Positions 1 to 6,627 of a stretch of 9,978 nt of DNA are shown here, one piece after another (position 1 is the first letter of the stretch; each line of letters begins with the position of its first letter). The notes beneath the pieces were generated by a model. That model saw nothing but the letters and a program-made list of their open reading frames with translations, was not told the DNA's origin and made no database searches. A program made the position numbers and the translations under genes. Source of the stretch: Alistipes sp. (lineage in GTDB: Bacteria > Bacteroidota > Bacteroidia > Bacteroidales > Rikenellaceae); contig JAGBWT010000143.1 in assembly GCA_017629615.1 (NCBI GenBank), positions 1-9,978 on the forward strand, in the 5' to 3' direction.

Positions 1-17
1 TAAATTTATTTTGGTTA

Positions 18-25
18 CAAAGATA
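18..25 (-). promoter_or_regulatory. Predicted -7 box of a leftward promoter
   Basis: Read on the minus strand this is TATCTTTG, an exact match to the Bacteroidota -7 consensus TAnnTTTG. It would drive a gene lying off the left edge. The -33 element is not clear; only a T-rich stretch lies at about the right distance. It forms a divergent pair with the identical box at 47-54. Confidence 0.5.
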
Positions 26-46
26 ATGTTTTCCGCGAAAAATCTC

Positions 47-54
47 TATCTTTG
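47..54 (+). promoter_or_regulatory. Predicted -7 box for the radical SAM gene
   Basis: TATCTTTG matches the Bacteroidota -7 consensus TAnnTTTG exactly. Transcription would begin near position 61, leaving a leader of about 12 bases before the ATG at 73. The -33 box is weak (a TTTT at 29-32, too close to be ideal). Confidence 0.55.
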
Positions 55-72
55 TGAAAGATTTTTAATGCG

Positions 73-843
73 ATGACTGCTCTTTATCCACAAATCATCT
101 ACGGCCCTGTCCGTTCGCGTCGCCTCGGCATATCGTTGGGGGTAAATCTCTTGCCTCAACAATCGAAGGTTTGCACCTTCGACTGCATATATTGCGAATG
201 TGGCTGGAACAGCGAGCGACGAGGAGCAAAACTCCTTCCATCGCGCGACCAAGTGCGTGAGGCCCTCTCTTCGACGCTCGAAAAGATGGCGGCCGAGGGA
301 GCTCTGCCCGACGTAATAACATTTGCAGGCAACGGCGAGCCGACTATTCACCCCGAGTTTGAGGCGATTATCAACGACACGATAGAGTTGCGCAACCTCT
401 ATGCGCCACAAGCCAAAGTCTCGGTTTTGAGCAACGCCACACAACTTCATCGCCAAGATGTTGTCGCAGCCCTCCACCGCATCGACAACAACATTCTCAA
501 ACTCGATTCGGCATTCGATTCAACCATACAAGCGATAAACAAGCCGTGCGGCAACTACTCGGTTGCAACCATAATCGACCAACTGAAAAGATTTGAGGGA
601 GAGTTGATTGTGCAGACGATGTTTCTGCGTGGCGAGTGCGACGGAGCGACGATTGACAACACCACCGACCACGAAATCGAGGCGTGGCTGAAAGTTATTG
701 GCGAAATTGCACCCAAGCAGGTTATGATTTACTCCATCGCCCGCGACACACCGTGTCAAACGCTATCGGCCGTCTCGCGCGAAGAGTTATCGACAATCGC
801 AAAACGCGTTGAAGAGCTGGGCATAATGTGCTCTTTGGCGTAA
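73..843 (+). CDS. Radical SAM protein, COG0731-like
   Basis: This is a 256-residue radical SAM enzyme. The CxxxCxxC cluster motif is at Cys34, Cys38 and Cys41 (CTFDCIYC), followed at once by a further Cys43, and would hold the [4Fe-4S] cluster that cleaves S-adenosylmethionine. The second glycine motif, GNGEPT at residues 86-91, is the usual SAM-contacting GGEP-type segment. The N-terminal pattern YGPVxSRRLGxSLGVNLLP followed by the cluster is typical of COG0731, the group that includes relatives of wyosine-type tRNA enzymes; bacterial members such as this one mostly have no proven substrate. Length is normal for the group. The ATG at 73 fits the short leader behind the -7 box at 47-54; an ATG at 69 stops immediately. 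The protein is probably cytoplasmic. The family is seen directly from the motifs, but the substrate is unknown. Confidence 0.88.
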   Translation: MTALYPQIIYGPVRSRRLGISLGVNLLPQQSKVCTFDCIYCECGWNSERRGAKLLPSRDQVREALSSTLEKMAAEGALPDVITFAGNGEPTIHPEFEAIINDTIELRNLYAPQAKVSVLSNATQLHRQDVVAALHRIDNNILKLDSAFDSTIQAINKPCGNYSVATIIDQLKRFEGELIVQTMFLRGECDGATIDNTTDHEIEAWLKVIGEIAPKQVMIYSIARDTPCQTLSAVSREELSTIAKRVEELGIMCSLA

Positions 844-891
844 TATTTGTTCAATTTAGGACATTTCGGAACAACGACACCTCTCCTGCAC

Positions 892-899
892 TACTTTTG
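892..899 (+). promoter_or_regulatory. Predicted -7 box for the antiporter gene
   Basis: TACTTTTG fits TAnnTTTG exactly and lies in the 78-base gap after the radical SAM stop codon. Its predicted start point, near 906, falls after the TTG codon at 847, so it favours translation from the ATG at 922 or 928. No convincing -33 box is seen; TTTC at 864-867 is the nearest candidate. Confidence 0.45.
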
Positions 900-921
900 G
901 CAGGTTTTTGTAAAATCCGTT

Positions 922-2241
922 ATGTCAATGCCAACAATAGAACCCTGGTTACTAATTCCGTTTGGCACGATGTTGCTCACAATCGCTATCGCGCCACTCC
1001 TATTCGCCCGCATTTGGGAGAAGAACTCAACAAAACTGATTTTCACGGCCCTCATATCTATACCGACCGCGATAATTCTCTTTCGCTACGACTTGAAGGA
1101 GCAGCTATTCGAGCAACTATTCAACGACTACCTCCCCTTTATCATACTACTCGGCACGATGTTTATCGTTACGGGCGGTATCCGCATACGATACAACGCC
1201 ATCGGCACCCCGACAATCAATGCCGTTATTATGATTGTCGGCTACATTCTCGCCTCGTTTATCGGCACAACAGGTGCAGCGATGTTGCTTATCCGCCCAC
1301 TAATCGAAATCAACCGCGAACGTAGCCACAAGGCACACACCATACTCTTTTTCATCGCCCTCGTGGCAAATTGCGGAGGCATACTCTCGCCTCTTGGCGA
1401 CCCACCGCTCTTTATGCTCTATCTGCGCGGAGCTTCGTTCGGTTGGTTTCAAGGTTTGTATCCCGAATGGGCAACAACAGGCGCAATCCTTATACTTATA
1501 TATTATATATACGACCGCTACATATTCCACCACAAAGAGTTTATCGGAGTGCGTCGCATCAAAGACGACGAGGAGATTGACGAACACCTCGCCTTTTCGG
1601 TTGGCGGAGCTGTAAATATCCTGCTGCTCGCGGCAATCGTAATGTGCGTGGCTCTTGTCAACGAATCGCACATTCCGGCAATGGGCAAGCCCGATGCCTC
1701 GCCACTACTGCGCAACGCCCGCGAGATTATACTCATCGTCATAGCACTCGCATCGCTAATCTTCACAAGCCGACGCCTACGTCGCGAAAACCACTTCTCG
1801 TGGCAACCTATTGCCGAAGTCGCGATACTCTTCATCGGCATATTTACGACGATGACACCCGCCCTGCTCTTCCTCAATGCCAACGCAGCAGCACTCGGCA
1901 TCTCGGAGCCGTGGCAATTCTACTACGCCTCGGGAGCCTTCTCGTCGATACTCGACAACGCTCCGACGGCCATCGCCTTCCACACGGTAGCCAAAGCGCT
2001 GCCTATGGCCAGCGATGCAACCATCGTTGCCGGCATACCGCAAACCATCTTGACAGCCATATCGCTCGGTGCAGTATTTTTCGGCTCGATGACCTACATC
2101 GGCAACGGCCCTAACTTTATGGTCAAATCGATAGCCGAGAGTGAAGGCATCGCAATGCCCTCATTCTTTGGTTACATCTTCAAATTTTCGTTGATTATTC
2201 TCCTGCCGACCTATATCGTGGTGCAGCTTCTCTTCTTGTAG
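922..2241 (+). CDS. Na+/H+ antiporter-like membrane transporter (ion transporter superfamily, CitMHS/NhaD type)
   Basis: This is a polytopic inner-membrane protein of 439 residues from the ATG at 922, with roughly ten or more hydrophobic segments. Motifs of the ion transporter superfamily are clear: SFIGTTGAAMLLIRP in the first half, NCGGILSPLGDPPLF near residues 150-164, and the second-half counterpart SSILDNAPTAIAF with Asp345-Asn346 (numbered from 922), followed by MTYIGNGPNFM. The paired, inverted re-entrant-loop motifs (TGAAM/SPLGDPP and DNAPTA/GNGPN) are the mark of NhaD, ArsB and CitMHS relatives. Bacteroidota copies are commonly annotated as sodium:proton antiporters or putative citrate transporters (CitMHS_2). 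Ion specificity cannot be read from the sequence. The frame is open back to a TTG at 847, but the -7 box at 892-899 and the hydrophilic MSMPTIEPW start support 922 (or 928). It converges on the DUF721 gene with 15 bases between the stops and no obvious terminator. Confidence 0.85.
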   Translation: MSMPTIEPWLLIPFGTMLLTIAIAPLLFARIWEKNSTKLIFTALISIPTAIILFRYDLKEQLFEQLFNDYLPFIILLGTMFIVTGGIRIRYNAIGTPTINAVIMIVGYILASFIGTTGAAMLLIRPLIEINRERSHKAHTILFFIALVANCGGILSPLGDPPLFMLYLRGASFGWFQGLYPEWATTGAILILIYYIYDRYIFHHKEFIGVRRIKDDEEIDEHLAFSVGGAVNILLLAAIVMCVALVNESHIPAMGKPDASPLLRNAREIILIVIALASLIFTSRRLRRENHFSWQPIAEVAILFIGIFTTMTPALLFLNANAAALGISEPWQFYYASGAFSSILDNAPTAIAFHTVAKALPMASDATIVAGIPQTILTAISLGAVFFGSMTYIGNGPNFMVKSIAESEGIAMPSFFGYIFKFSLIILLPTYIVVQLLFL

Positions 2242-2256
2242 TCCCCCTCCGACAGA

Positions 2257-2547
2257 CTACTGAACAACAAGGCTCTGGACTACCGCCACGCCCGAACGCT
2301 CGTTAAGCGCACGCACAAGCGACTCGCGCTGCATCATCAATTCGTGACGCACGACACTCGACGCAACGTGTACATAGAGCACACCTCGCACCAAGCGCAC
2401 CTGTCGCGTCTGGGCAGCGACGAGCGGACCGACGACCTGACGCCACACATCGGGCAACGCACCTTCGGCAATCTTCGCCGCGATGTTTGGGCTACGAAAC
2501 AGCTCGTCGAGCAACGCGCCTATCGGTTGGGCTTTGGTTCGTTTCAT
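2257..2547 (-). CDS. DUF721 (DciA-like) protein
   Basis: This 96-residue protein carries the DUF721 pattern: a basic N-terminus, a helical region (IGALLDELFRSP), then LPDVWRQVVGPLVAAQT with Trp35 and the VVG that are typical of the family, then GVLYVHVASSVVRHEL, the usual beta strand plus helix. DUF721 includes DciA, the loader or operator of the replicative helicase DnaB in bacteria that lack DnaC. Bacteroidota copies are short single-domain versions, and their role is inferred from the family. The start codon overlaps the recF stop (ATGA at 2544-2547), so the two genes are probably co-transcribed and translationally coupled. That pairing fits a replication or repair role. A role on DNA is also suggested by the basic start MKRTK. 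Confidence 0.8.
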   Translation of the reverse strand: MKRTKAQPIGALLDELFRSPNIAAKIAEGALPDVWRQVVGPLVAAQTRQVRLVRGVLYVHVASSVVRHELMMQRESLVRALNERSGVAVVQSLVVQ

Positions 2548-3632
2548 TGCAACACCTTTCCGTATGTGACATCAAAGACCCGATAGCCACCTGCGCACTC
2601 CTTCATCAATCGCTCTACACGCTCGCGACTACAATCGGTAATAACAATTTGGCCAAAATTATCGGCCGACACGACATTGACCAACTTGGCTACTCGCTCT
2701 TCGTCGAGACGGTCAAAGACATCGTCGAGCAACAGAATAGGCACTTCGCCCAACTGCTCGGCAATTATATGGTATTGAGCCAATTTCAGTGCCACAATAA
2801 ACGACTTCTGCTGACCCTGCGAGCCATATTTACGAAGAGGCACTCCGCCAATAGTAAAGAGCAAATCGTCGCGATGCACACCACACGAGGTGAAGCCATT
2901 GATAATATCACGCTGGCGCGATGCGAGCAATAACTCCGACAAACTGCTACCATTCAAATCCGAGCGATACGACAACTCGACCTGCTCTCTGTCGCCCGAG
3001 ATAAGTCGATAGTATTCGGCCACAACGGGTTGAAGTTGCTCAACCATTGCCGCCCTTGCAGAGTGAATTTTCTGGGCTGCACTCTCCAACTGCGCATCAT
3101 ATATAAGCAGCATCTCCTCGGCCGAGCCCATTTTCAGATATTTATTACGCTCGGCAAGTGCCTGATTGTAGCGAATCATCGCCGCCAGGTAGTCGCTATC
3201 GAGTTGCGAAAGGAATGCGTTGATATAGCGACGACGCTCCTCGGCGACATCGCTCACAAGCACCGAGTCGGCAGGCGAAACAATCACAACCGGCACAACA
3301 CCGACGTGCTCCGAGAGTCGTTTATAGGGCTTACCGTTGCGCTTCATTATCTTCTGTCCACCCTTTGTAAATGAGCAACTTATCTGTTCGCGACGGCCCC
3401 GAGCATTCTCATACTCGCCATCGATAACAAAGAAGCTTTCGCCAAACCGCACACATTGGCTATCACTCATCGAAAGAGCCGATTTACACATCGACAGATA
3501 GTATATCGCATCGACGATATTGGTTTTGCACGTTCCGTTCGCGCCAACAAAACAATTTATACCGCGGTCGAGTGTCAGACTCTCCTGCGACAGGTTCTTA
3601 AAGTTGATGAGCGATAGTTTTTTGAGATACAT
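2544..3632 (-). CDS. recF: DNA replication and repair protein RecF, with an altered Walker A motif
   Basis: This is a full-length (362-residue) RecF, the SMC-like ATPase that helps load RecA at gaps in DNA with RecO and RecR. It starts with the conserved YLKKLSLINFKNL. The Walker A loop is GANGTCKTN at residues 30-38, followed by DAIYYLSMCKS. Middle landmarks are SPADSVLVSD and RRRYINAFLSQ. The C-terminal part has GVHRDDLLF near 251-259, the ABC signature KYGSQGQQK (268-276) and Walker B ILLLDDVFDRLD (299-310). The oddity is Cys35: the family and all P-loops normally have Gly there, just before the lysine. The codon is TGC (plus-strand 3528-3530), one base change from GGC. Everything else looks intact and under coding constraint. 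The gene leads a two-gene unit with DUF721 and has a -7 box at 3654-3661. Confidence 0.95.
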   Translation of the reverse strand: MYLKKLSLINFKNLSQESLTLDRGINCFVGANGTCKTNIVDAIYYLSMCKSALSMSDSQCVRFGESFFVIDGEYENARGRREQISCSFTKGGQKIMKRNGKPYKRLSEHVGVVPVVIVSPADSVLVSDVAEERRRYINAFLSQLDSDYLAAMIRYNQALAERNKYLKMGSAEEMLLIYDAQLESAAQKIHSARAAMVEQLQPVVAEYYRLISGDREQVELSYRSDLNGSSLSELLLASRQRDIINGFTSCGVHRDDLLFTIGGVPLRKYGSQGQQKSFIVALKLAQYHIIAEQLGEVPILLLDDVFDRLDEERVAKLVNVVSADNFGQIVITDCSRERVERLMKECAGGYRVFDVTYGKVLQ

Positions 3633-3653
3633 AGGCAGCCCGTCTTATCGTGT

Positions 3654-3685
3654 CAAAGATAGGAATTTCCTACGAACTACGCCAA
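3654..3685 (-). promoter_or_regulatory. Predicted promoter of recF-DUF721
   Basis: On the minus strand the -7 box is TATCTTTG (3654-3661), an exact TAnnTTTG match. About 21 bases upstream lies a TTG (3683-3685), an acceptable partial -33 element. Transcription would begin near 3647, about 15 bases before the recF ATG at 3632. Confidence 0.55.
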
Positions 3686-3734
3686 TCAAAGCAAAAAAAA
3701 GTACGACAAAAGCGGTTTATTTATTAAAAAAGTG

Positions 3735-3742
3735 TATTTTTG
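3735..3742 (+). promoter_or_regulatory. Predicted -7 box for the TPR-RibH-like unit
   Basis: TATTTTTG matches TAnnTTTG. The start point would be near 3749, leaving an AT-rich leader of about 35 bases with no Shine-Dalgarno sequence before the ATG at 3784. The upstream -33 candidate (TTTA at 3716-3719) is poor in both sequence and spacing. It stands back to back with the recF promoter. Confidence 0.5.
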
Positions 3743-3783
3743 TGGGTTGAAGAGAAAAATTAAATATAAAATATCGAAAAATT

Positions 3784-4476
3784 ATGGCAAAAAATGTTAA
3801 AGACGCTCAAGAAGTCGCTGTTGCGGAGGCTGTGAGCAAAACCGAAACGTTCTTCGAGAACAACGGCAAAAAGATTACTATCGCGTTGGTTGCACTGATT
3901 CTCATCATCACCGGCGGATACCTCTACAAGACTATGGTTCTCGACGTAAATGCAGAGAAGGCTGCCGAACTTATCGTTGTGGCACAGGACCGCTTTATGG
4001 CAGAGAATCCCAACTATCAGCTCGCTCTCGATGGCGATGAGACAGGCGCAGGCCTCCTCGAAGTAATCGAGCAGTACGGCTCAACCCCTGCCGGCAACCT
4101 TGCAAAGCACTACGCAGGCGTATGCTACCTCCACCTCGGCGATTTGGAGAGTGCCGAAAAGTATCTCGGCGAGTACAGCACCACCAGCGGCATCGCAGGC
4201 CAAGTCCTCAATGCACAGAACTACGGTTTGCGTGGCGACATCGCTGTTGATAAGAAGGCTTACGACGAGGCTATCTCGCTCTACAAGAAGGCTGTTGCTG
4301 CTTCGGATAGCGACTACACTTCGTCGCTCTACACCTTCAAGCAGATTTTGGTATATGCCGCACAGGGCGAGACTGCAAAGGCAGAGGAGTGCTACAACAC
4401 TTTGCGTAGCAACAACCCAACAGCATTCGAGTTGTTGCGTCGTGCAGAGGAGGCTATCGGCACCGCTGCAAAATAA
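3784..4476 (+). CDS. Membrane-anchored tetratricopeptide repeat protein
   Basis: This is a 230-residue protein with a charged N-terminal segment (1-30), one transmembrane helix at about 31-48 (ITIALVALILIITGGYLY), and a helical domain beyond it. TPR-like helix pairs are visible near 104-131 (NLAKHYAGVCYLHLGDLESAEKYL region), 144-172 (YGLRGDIAVDKKAYDEAISLYKKA region) and 180-210. The layout, a short cytoplasmic tail, one helix and a periplasmic TPR domain, resembles the YfgM-type proteins that accompany the Sec translocon, but that is a structural analogy only. It lies 12 bases before the RibH-like gene and probably shares its transcript from the -7 box at 3735. In Bacteroidota a TPR gene of this kind commonly sits just upstream of ribH, so the neighbourhood is conserved. 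The exact role is unknown. Confidence 0.82.
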   Translation: MAKNVKDAQEVAVAEAVSKTETFFENNGKKITIALVALILIITGGYLYKTMVLDVNAEKAAELIVVAQDRFMAENPNYQLALDGDETGAGLLEVIEQYGSTPAGNLAKHYAGVCYLHLGDLESAEKYLGEYSTTSGIAGQVLNAQNYGLRGDIAVDKKAYDEAISLYKKAVAASDSDYTSSLYTFKQILVYAAQGETAKAEECYNTLRSNNPTAFELLRRAEEAIGTAAK

Positions 4477-4488
4477 TCGAAGCCGACA

Positions 4489-4905
4489 ATGATTAAAGCA
4501 TCGGAGGTTAGAGTCGGAATAGCCGTTGTCGAGGGGTGTCAAACCTACCGCATCGTCAATGAGTTGTTGCGTATGGGCTGTCGCGAGGAGAATCTGACTA
4601 TCAAGATTATCCCCAACGACCTGCACCTTGCGCTTGGCGTGCTATTCTTCGCCGAATACACCGATGTCGATTGCGCCATTGCCGTAGCAAGTGGCACTTC
4701 GGGGCGCGACGGAGAGATTATCCGTTCGCTTCTCGACCTGCAAATACAGTGGAATATGCCCATCGAGTACATCAACCATAACGACCTAATCAACTGTGGT
4801 ACAGGCGCGGTACAGATGGTGATGCTCCAAAGCGAGATGGCTGGCGAACTCCCCGAGGAGCGAGCTGCTGCCACTGCACCACATCGTCGCGATAATGTAA
4901 ACTAA
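4489..4905 (+). CDS. Divergent lumazine synthase (RibH)-like protein, probably non-catalytic
   Basis: This is a 138-residue protein. Its layout follows 6,7-dimethyl-8-ribityllumazine synthase: VRVGIAVVE at 7-15 matches the first strand (KFGIVVSEWN-like), MGCREENLTIKIIP (29-42) matches the HGAKEENI-VKTVPG segment, and YTDVDCAIAVAS (57-68) matches the DVDAIIAIGC strand. The catalytic features are missing. The SFE substrate loop after the proline reads NDLHL, the RGxTxHFD segment with the catalytic histidine is shortened to SGTSGRDGE, and the later DRAGG arginine motif has become INCGTGAV. The tail (125-138) is polar and Ala/Arg-rich. The gene occupies the place after the TPR gene where ribH is usually found in Bacteroidota. 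I compared it with RibH from memory, so homology is likely but not proven; an unrelated Rossmann-like protein is the alternative. A strong terminator follows at 4932. Confidence 0.55.
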   Translation: MIKASEVRVGIAVVEGCQTYRIVNELLRMGCREENLTIKIIPNDLHLALGVLFFAEYTDVDCAIAVASGTSGRDGEIIRSLLDLQIQWNMPIEYINHNDLINCGTGAVQMVMLQSEMAGELPEERAAATAPHRRDNVN

Positions 4906-4931
4906 CGCTCGGCAATCGACCGATAACAAAC

Positions 4932-4970
4932 GAGGGTGACTATTTGTTTAGTCACCCTCATCTTTTATCT
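4932..4970. terminator. Bidirectional hairpin terminator between convergent genes
   Basis: A perfect 10-base-pair stem, GAGGGTGACT (4932-4941) with AGTCACCCTC (4950-4959), closes an 8-base loop. It is followed on the plus strand by a T-rich tail (ATCTTTTATCT). Read on the minus strand it is followed by CGTTTGTT, so it can also serve the threonine dehydrogenase gene that ends at 4982. Confidence 0.85.
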
Positions 4971-4981
4971 ACTTGGATTGC

Positions 4982-5932
4982 CTACTTCGCCCCCAACTTC
5001 TCTCTGATGGCACGAAGCATATCGACGGTCATACTCTCCAAATCCCATTGTGGGTTCCAACCCCACTCCTCGCGTGCGCAAGTATCATCGAGACGGTCGG
5101 GCCAACTGCGCGATATATTCTCCTTGACAGGGTCGATGTCGTAGTCCATCTCGAAGGTTGGGATATGCTTGCGAATCTCGGCCGCAAGAATCTCCGGCGT
5201 AAAGCTCATCGAGGCGATATTGAAACTATTGCGGTGGCGCAACTTCGCAGGGTCGGCCTCCATCAAATCGACAATAGCCTTCAACGCATCGGGCATATAG
5301 AGCATATCCATATAGACATCGCTCGGCACGGCACAAGTATAGCGACCCGAACGAATTGCCTCATAGAAGATTTCGACTGCATAGTCGGTCGTACCACCAC
5401 CAGGCAATGTCTTGTTCGAGATGATACCCGGGAAGCGAATCGAACGGGTGTCGATGCCATATTTCTGGGCATAGTAGTTACTGAGCATTTCGCCCGTAAC
5501 CTTGCAGAGTCCGTAGATTGTCGTCGGCTGCATAATCGTATCCTGCGGAGTAAGGTACTTTGGCGACGTTGGGCCAAATGCACCAATCGACGATGGCGTA
5601 AATACAGCGCAATGGTGCTGACGGGCAACCTCCAAAGCGTTCATCAACGCACCCATATTCACACCCCAAGCCATCTGCGGATTACGCTCGCCTACGGCCG
5701 AGAGGAGCGCCACAAGGTTGAAGATGGTGTCGATATGGTGACGCGCCACCACCGAAGCCATATTGGTTGCATTCAGAGCATCGAGCACCTCGAACGGACC
5801 ATCGGCCGACAACGATTTACACTCGCGCACATCGGTTGCAACGACATTCGAAGCACCATAAATCGACCTCAAATAAGGCACCAATTCAGAACCTATCTGA
5901 CCTCCGGCACCAACGATAAGAATCTTTTTCAT
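4982..5932 (-). CDS. L-threonine 3-dehydrogenase, short-chain (SDR/epimerase-like) type
   Basis: This 316-residue NAD-dependent enzyme is predicted to oxidise L-threonine to 2-amino-3-ketobutyrate, which is then split to glycine and acetyl-CoA by the ligase Kbl (not in this window). The Rossmann motif GAGGQIG is at residues 8-14. The SDR catalytic set is Ser114/Ser115 (TPSSIGAFGP), Tyr140 and Lys144 (YGLCK). Family-specific segments are LLSAVGERNP, RSIRFPGIIS, PGGGTTDYAVEIFYEA and the C-terminal SWPDRLDD plus WGWNP. Together these match the Flavobacterium-type threonine dehydrogenase rather than sugar epimerases, and the length is normal. The frame is open 45 bases further upstream, but MKKILIVGAGG is the standard SDR start, so 5932 was chosen. 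It is a single-gene unit converging on the RibH-like gene and is cytoplasmic. Confidence 0.9.
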   Translation of the reverse strand: MKKILIVGAGGQIGSELVPYLRSIYGASNVVATDVRECKSLSADGPFEVLDALNATNMASVVARHHIDTIFNLVALLSAVGERNPQMAWGVNMGALMNALEVARQHHCAVFTPSSIGAFGPTSPKYLTPQDTIMQPTTIYGLCKVTGEMLSNYYAQKYGIDTRSIRFPGIISNKTLPGGGTTDYAVEIFYEAIRSGRYTCAVPSDVYMDMLYMPDALKAIVDLMEADPAKLRHRNSFNIASMSFTPEILAAEIRKHIPTFEMDYDIDPVKENISRSWPDRLDDTCAREEWGWNPQWDLESMTVDMLRAIREKLGAK

Positions 5933-5954
5933 CTGTTTATCAGTTTTACAACCC

Positions 5955-5962
5955 GAAAGATA
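5955..5962 (-). promoter_or_regulatory. Possible -7 box for the threonine dehydrogenase gene
   Basis: On the minus strand this reads TATCTTTC, one base off TAnnTTTG, 22 bases before the ATG at 5932. No well-spaced -33 box is present, so this is tentative. Confidence 0.3.
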
Positions 5963-6015
5963 CGACTTTTTCGTCAAACTGCGTTCCGAAATGGATTTTT
6001 TTTTGATTTTTATTA

Positions 6016-6110
6016 ACGAGGCTTGACTTCCGCTTCGCTCCGTCTTATCTCTCCTCCTAAATCCTCCTTTGATAAGGAGGGCTTTGAGGTCACGAGTTAG
6101 GCATCCTCAC
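6016..6110. repeat. Short palindromic repeat flanked by tRNA-Thr fragments
   Basis: A non-coding block with a 7-base-pair hairpin at its centre: CCTCCTT (6063-6069), loop TGAT, AAGGAGG (6074-6080), with imperfect pairing outside it. It resembles the short palindromic repeats that are scattered between genes in many Bacteroidota; that is from memory, not a search. Its left end, ACGAGGCTTGA (6016-6026), is identical to 6163-6173 in the tRNA gene. Its right end, GAGGTCACGAGTT (6086-6098), is identical to the tRNA sense strand covering 6185-6173. The two copies are in opposite orientations. Confidence 0.5.
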
Positions 6111-6153
6111 AAAAAAAAGATGAAGGACAATCAAATGATTATTCTTCATCTTT
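6111..6153 (-). terminator. Rho-independent terminator of tRNA-Thr
   Basis: Read on the minus strand, a perfect 10-base-pair stem (plus-strand AAAGATGAAG at 6116-6125 with CTTCATCTTT at 6144-6153) is followed by a run of T residues (the A run at 6111-6118). The loop holds a second inverted repeat, AATCA (6129-6133) with TGATT (6136-6140). It begins 2 bases after the tRNA end. Confidence 0.85.
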
Positions 6154-6154
6154 G

Positions 6155-6226
<72 letters not shown>

Positions 6227-6247
6227 ATTAAACCCTTAAAAGCGGTG

Positions 6248-6279
6248 CAAAAATAAGATAAAAAAAGAGATTGAGCAAA
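6248..6279 (-). promoter_or_regulatory. Promoter of tRNA-Thr
   Basis: On the minus strand, a -33 box TTTG (6276-6279) and a -7 box TATTTTTG (6248-6255) are separated by 20 bases, a full match to the Bacteroidota TTTG-N19-21-TAnnTTTG promoter. The start would be near 6241, about 15 bases before the tRNA. This is the best promoter match in the window. Confidence 0.75.
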
Positions 6280-6536
6280 CTTTTTGACCAAATTTTATCA
6301 AATCAGCGCAAAAAAGTCGCATTTATCCTCTTTGCGTGCCAAAGAGTGTATTGTTTAGCCAACAAATAGCCCCTGCCTACACAACCGCTACGCACCCCAA
6401 CTTTGGGAACAACACAAAAAGACTACCCCAAAACAGCAGGCGAACAAACAACCCAAAGAGGAGGAGTAAAACAGCAACTATCCTCACGCACACAGATTCC
6501 ACAAGCTCGATTTTTCAGCATTTTTTCGGTATAAAA
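6280..6536. other. Gene-free spacer with a small hairpin
   Basis: I see no supported gene here. The plus strand of 6340-6500 is strikingly rich in A and C. An open frame of 69 codons from a GTG at 6336 is low-complexity (Thr, Asn, Ser, Arg) and has no family resemblance. The only clear structure is CTCTTTG (6328-6334), 5-base loop, CAAAGAG (6340-6346). This could be an operator-like palindrome or nothing. It has no T tail, so it is not a terminator. Confidence 0.4.
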
Positions 6537-6568
6537 TTTCGGTAACTCAAAATTTTTTCCGTACTTTG
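6537..6568 (+). promoter_or_regulatory. Likely promoter of the lipoprotein gene
   Basis: A -33-like TTTC (6537-6540) and a -7-like TACTTTG (6562-6568) are separated by 21 bases. The -7 box lacks one base relative to TAnnTTTG. The start would be near 6575, giving a very AT-rich leader of about 53 bases before the ATG at 6628. Confidence 0.4.
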
Positions 6569-6627
6569 GGGCCGTAATATATAAATATATGTATTAGAGT
6601 TTAATATTAAATATTTTATCAATTTTT

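Noticed and set aside
847..921. Extended start (TTG at 847) for the antiporter
   Set aside because: It would begin 4 bases after the previous stop and precede the predicted -7 box at 892-899. The extra 25 residues do not resemble the usual N-terminus, while MSMPTIEPW at 922 does.
5933..5977. 15-residue N-terminal extension of threonine dehydrogenase
   Set aside because: The extension MTKKSYLSGCKTDKQ precedes the standard SDR start MKKILIVGAGG and overlaps the likely promoter.
4973..6016. A 347-codon plus-strand open frame opposite threonine dehydrogenase
   Set aside because: It is the antisense shadow of a gene with full catalytic motifs, and its translation is His/Arg/Thr-rich without family features.
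6063..6080. CCTCCTT/AAGGAGG hairpin as a terminator or CRISPR-like repeat
   Set aside because: There is no T run after it on either strand and it occurs only once in the window, so neither a terminator nor an array is supported.
6336..6545. A 69-codon open frame beginning with GTG in the spacer
   Set aside because: It has low-complexity composition and no recognisable family, and it runs into the promoter of the lipoprotein gene.
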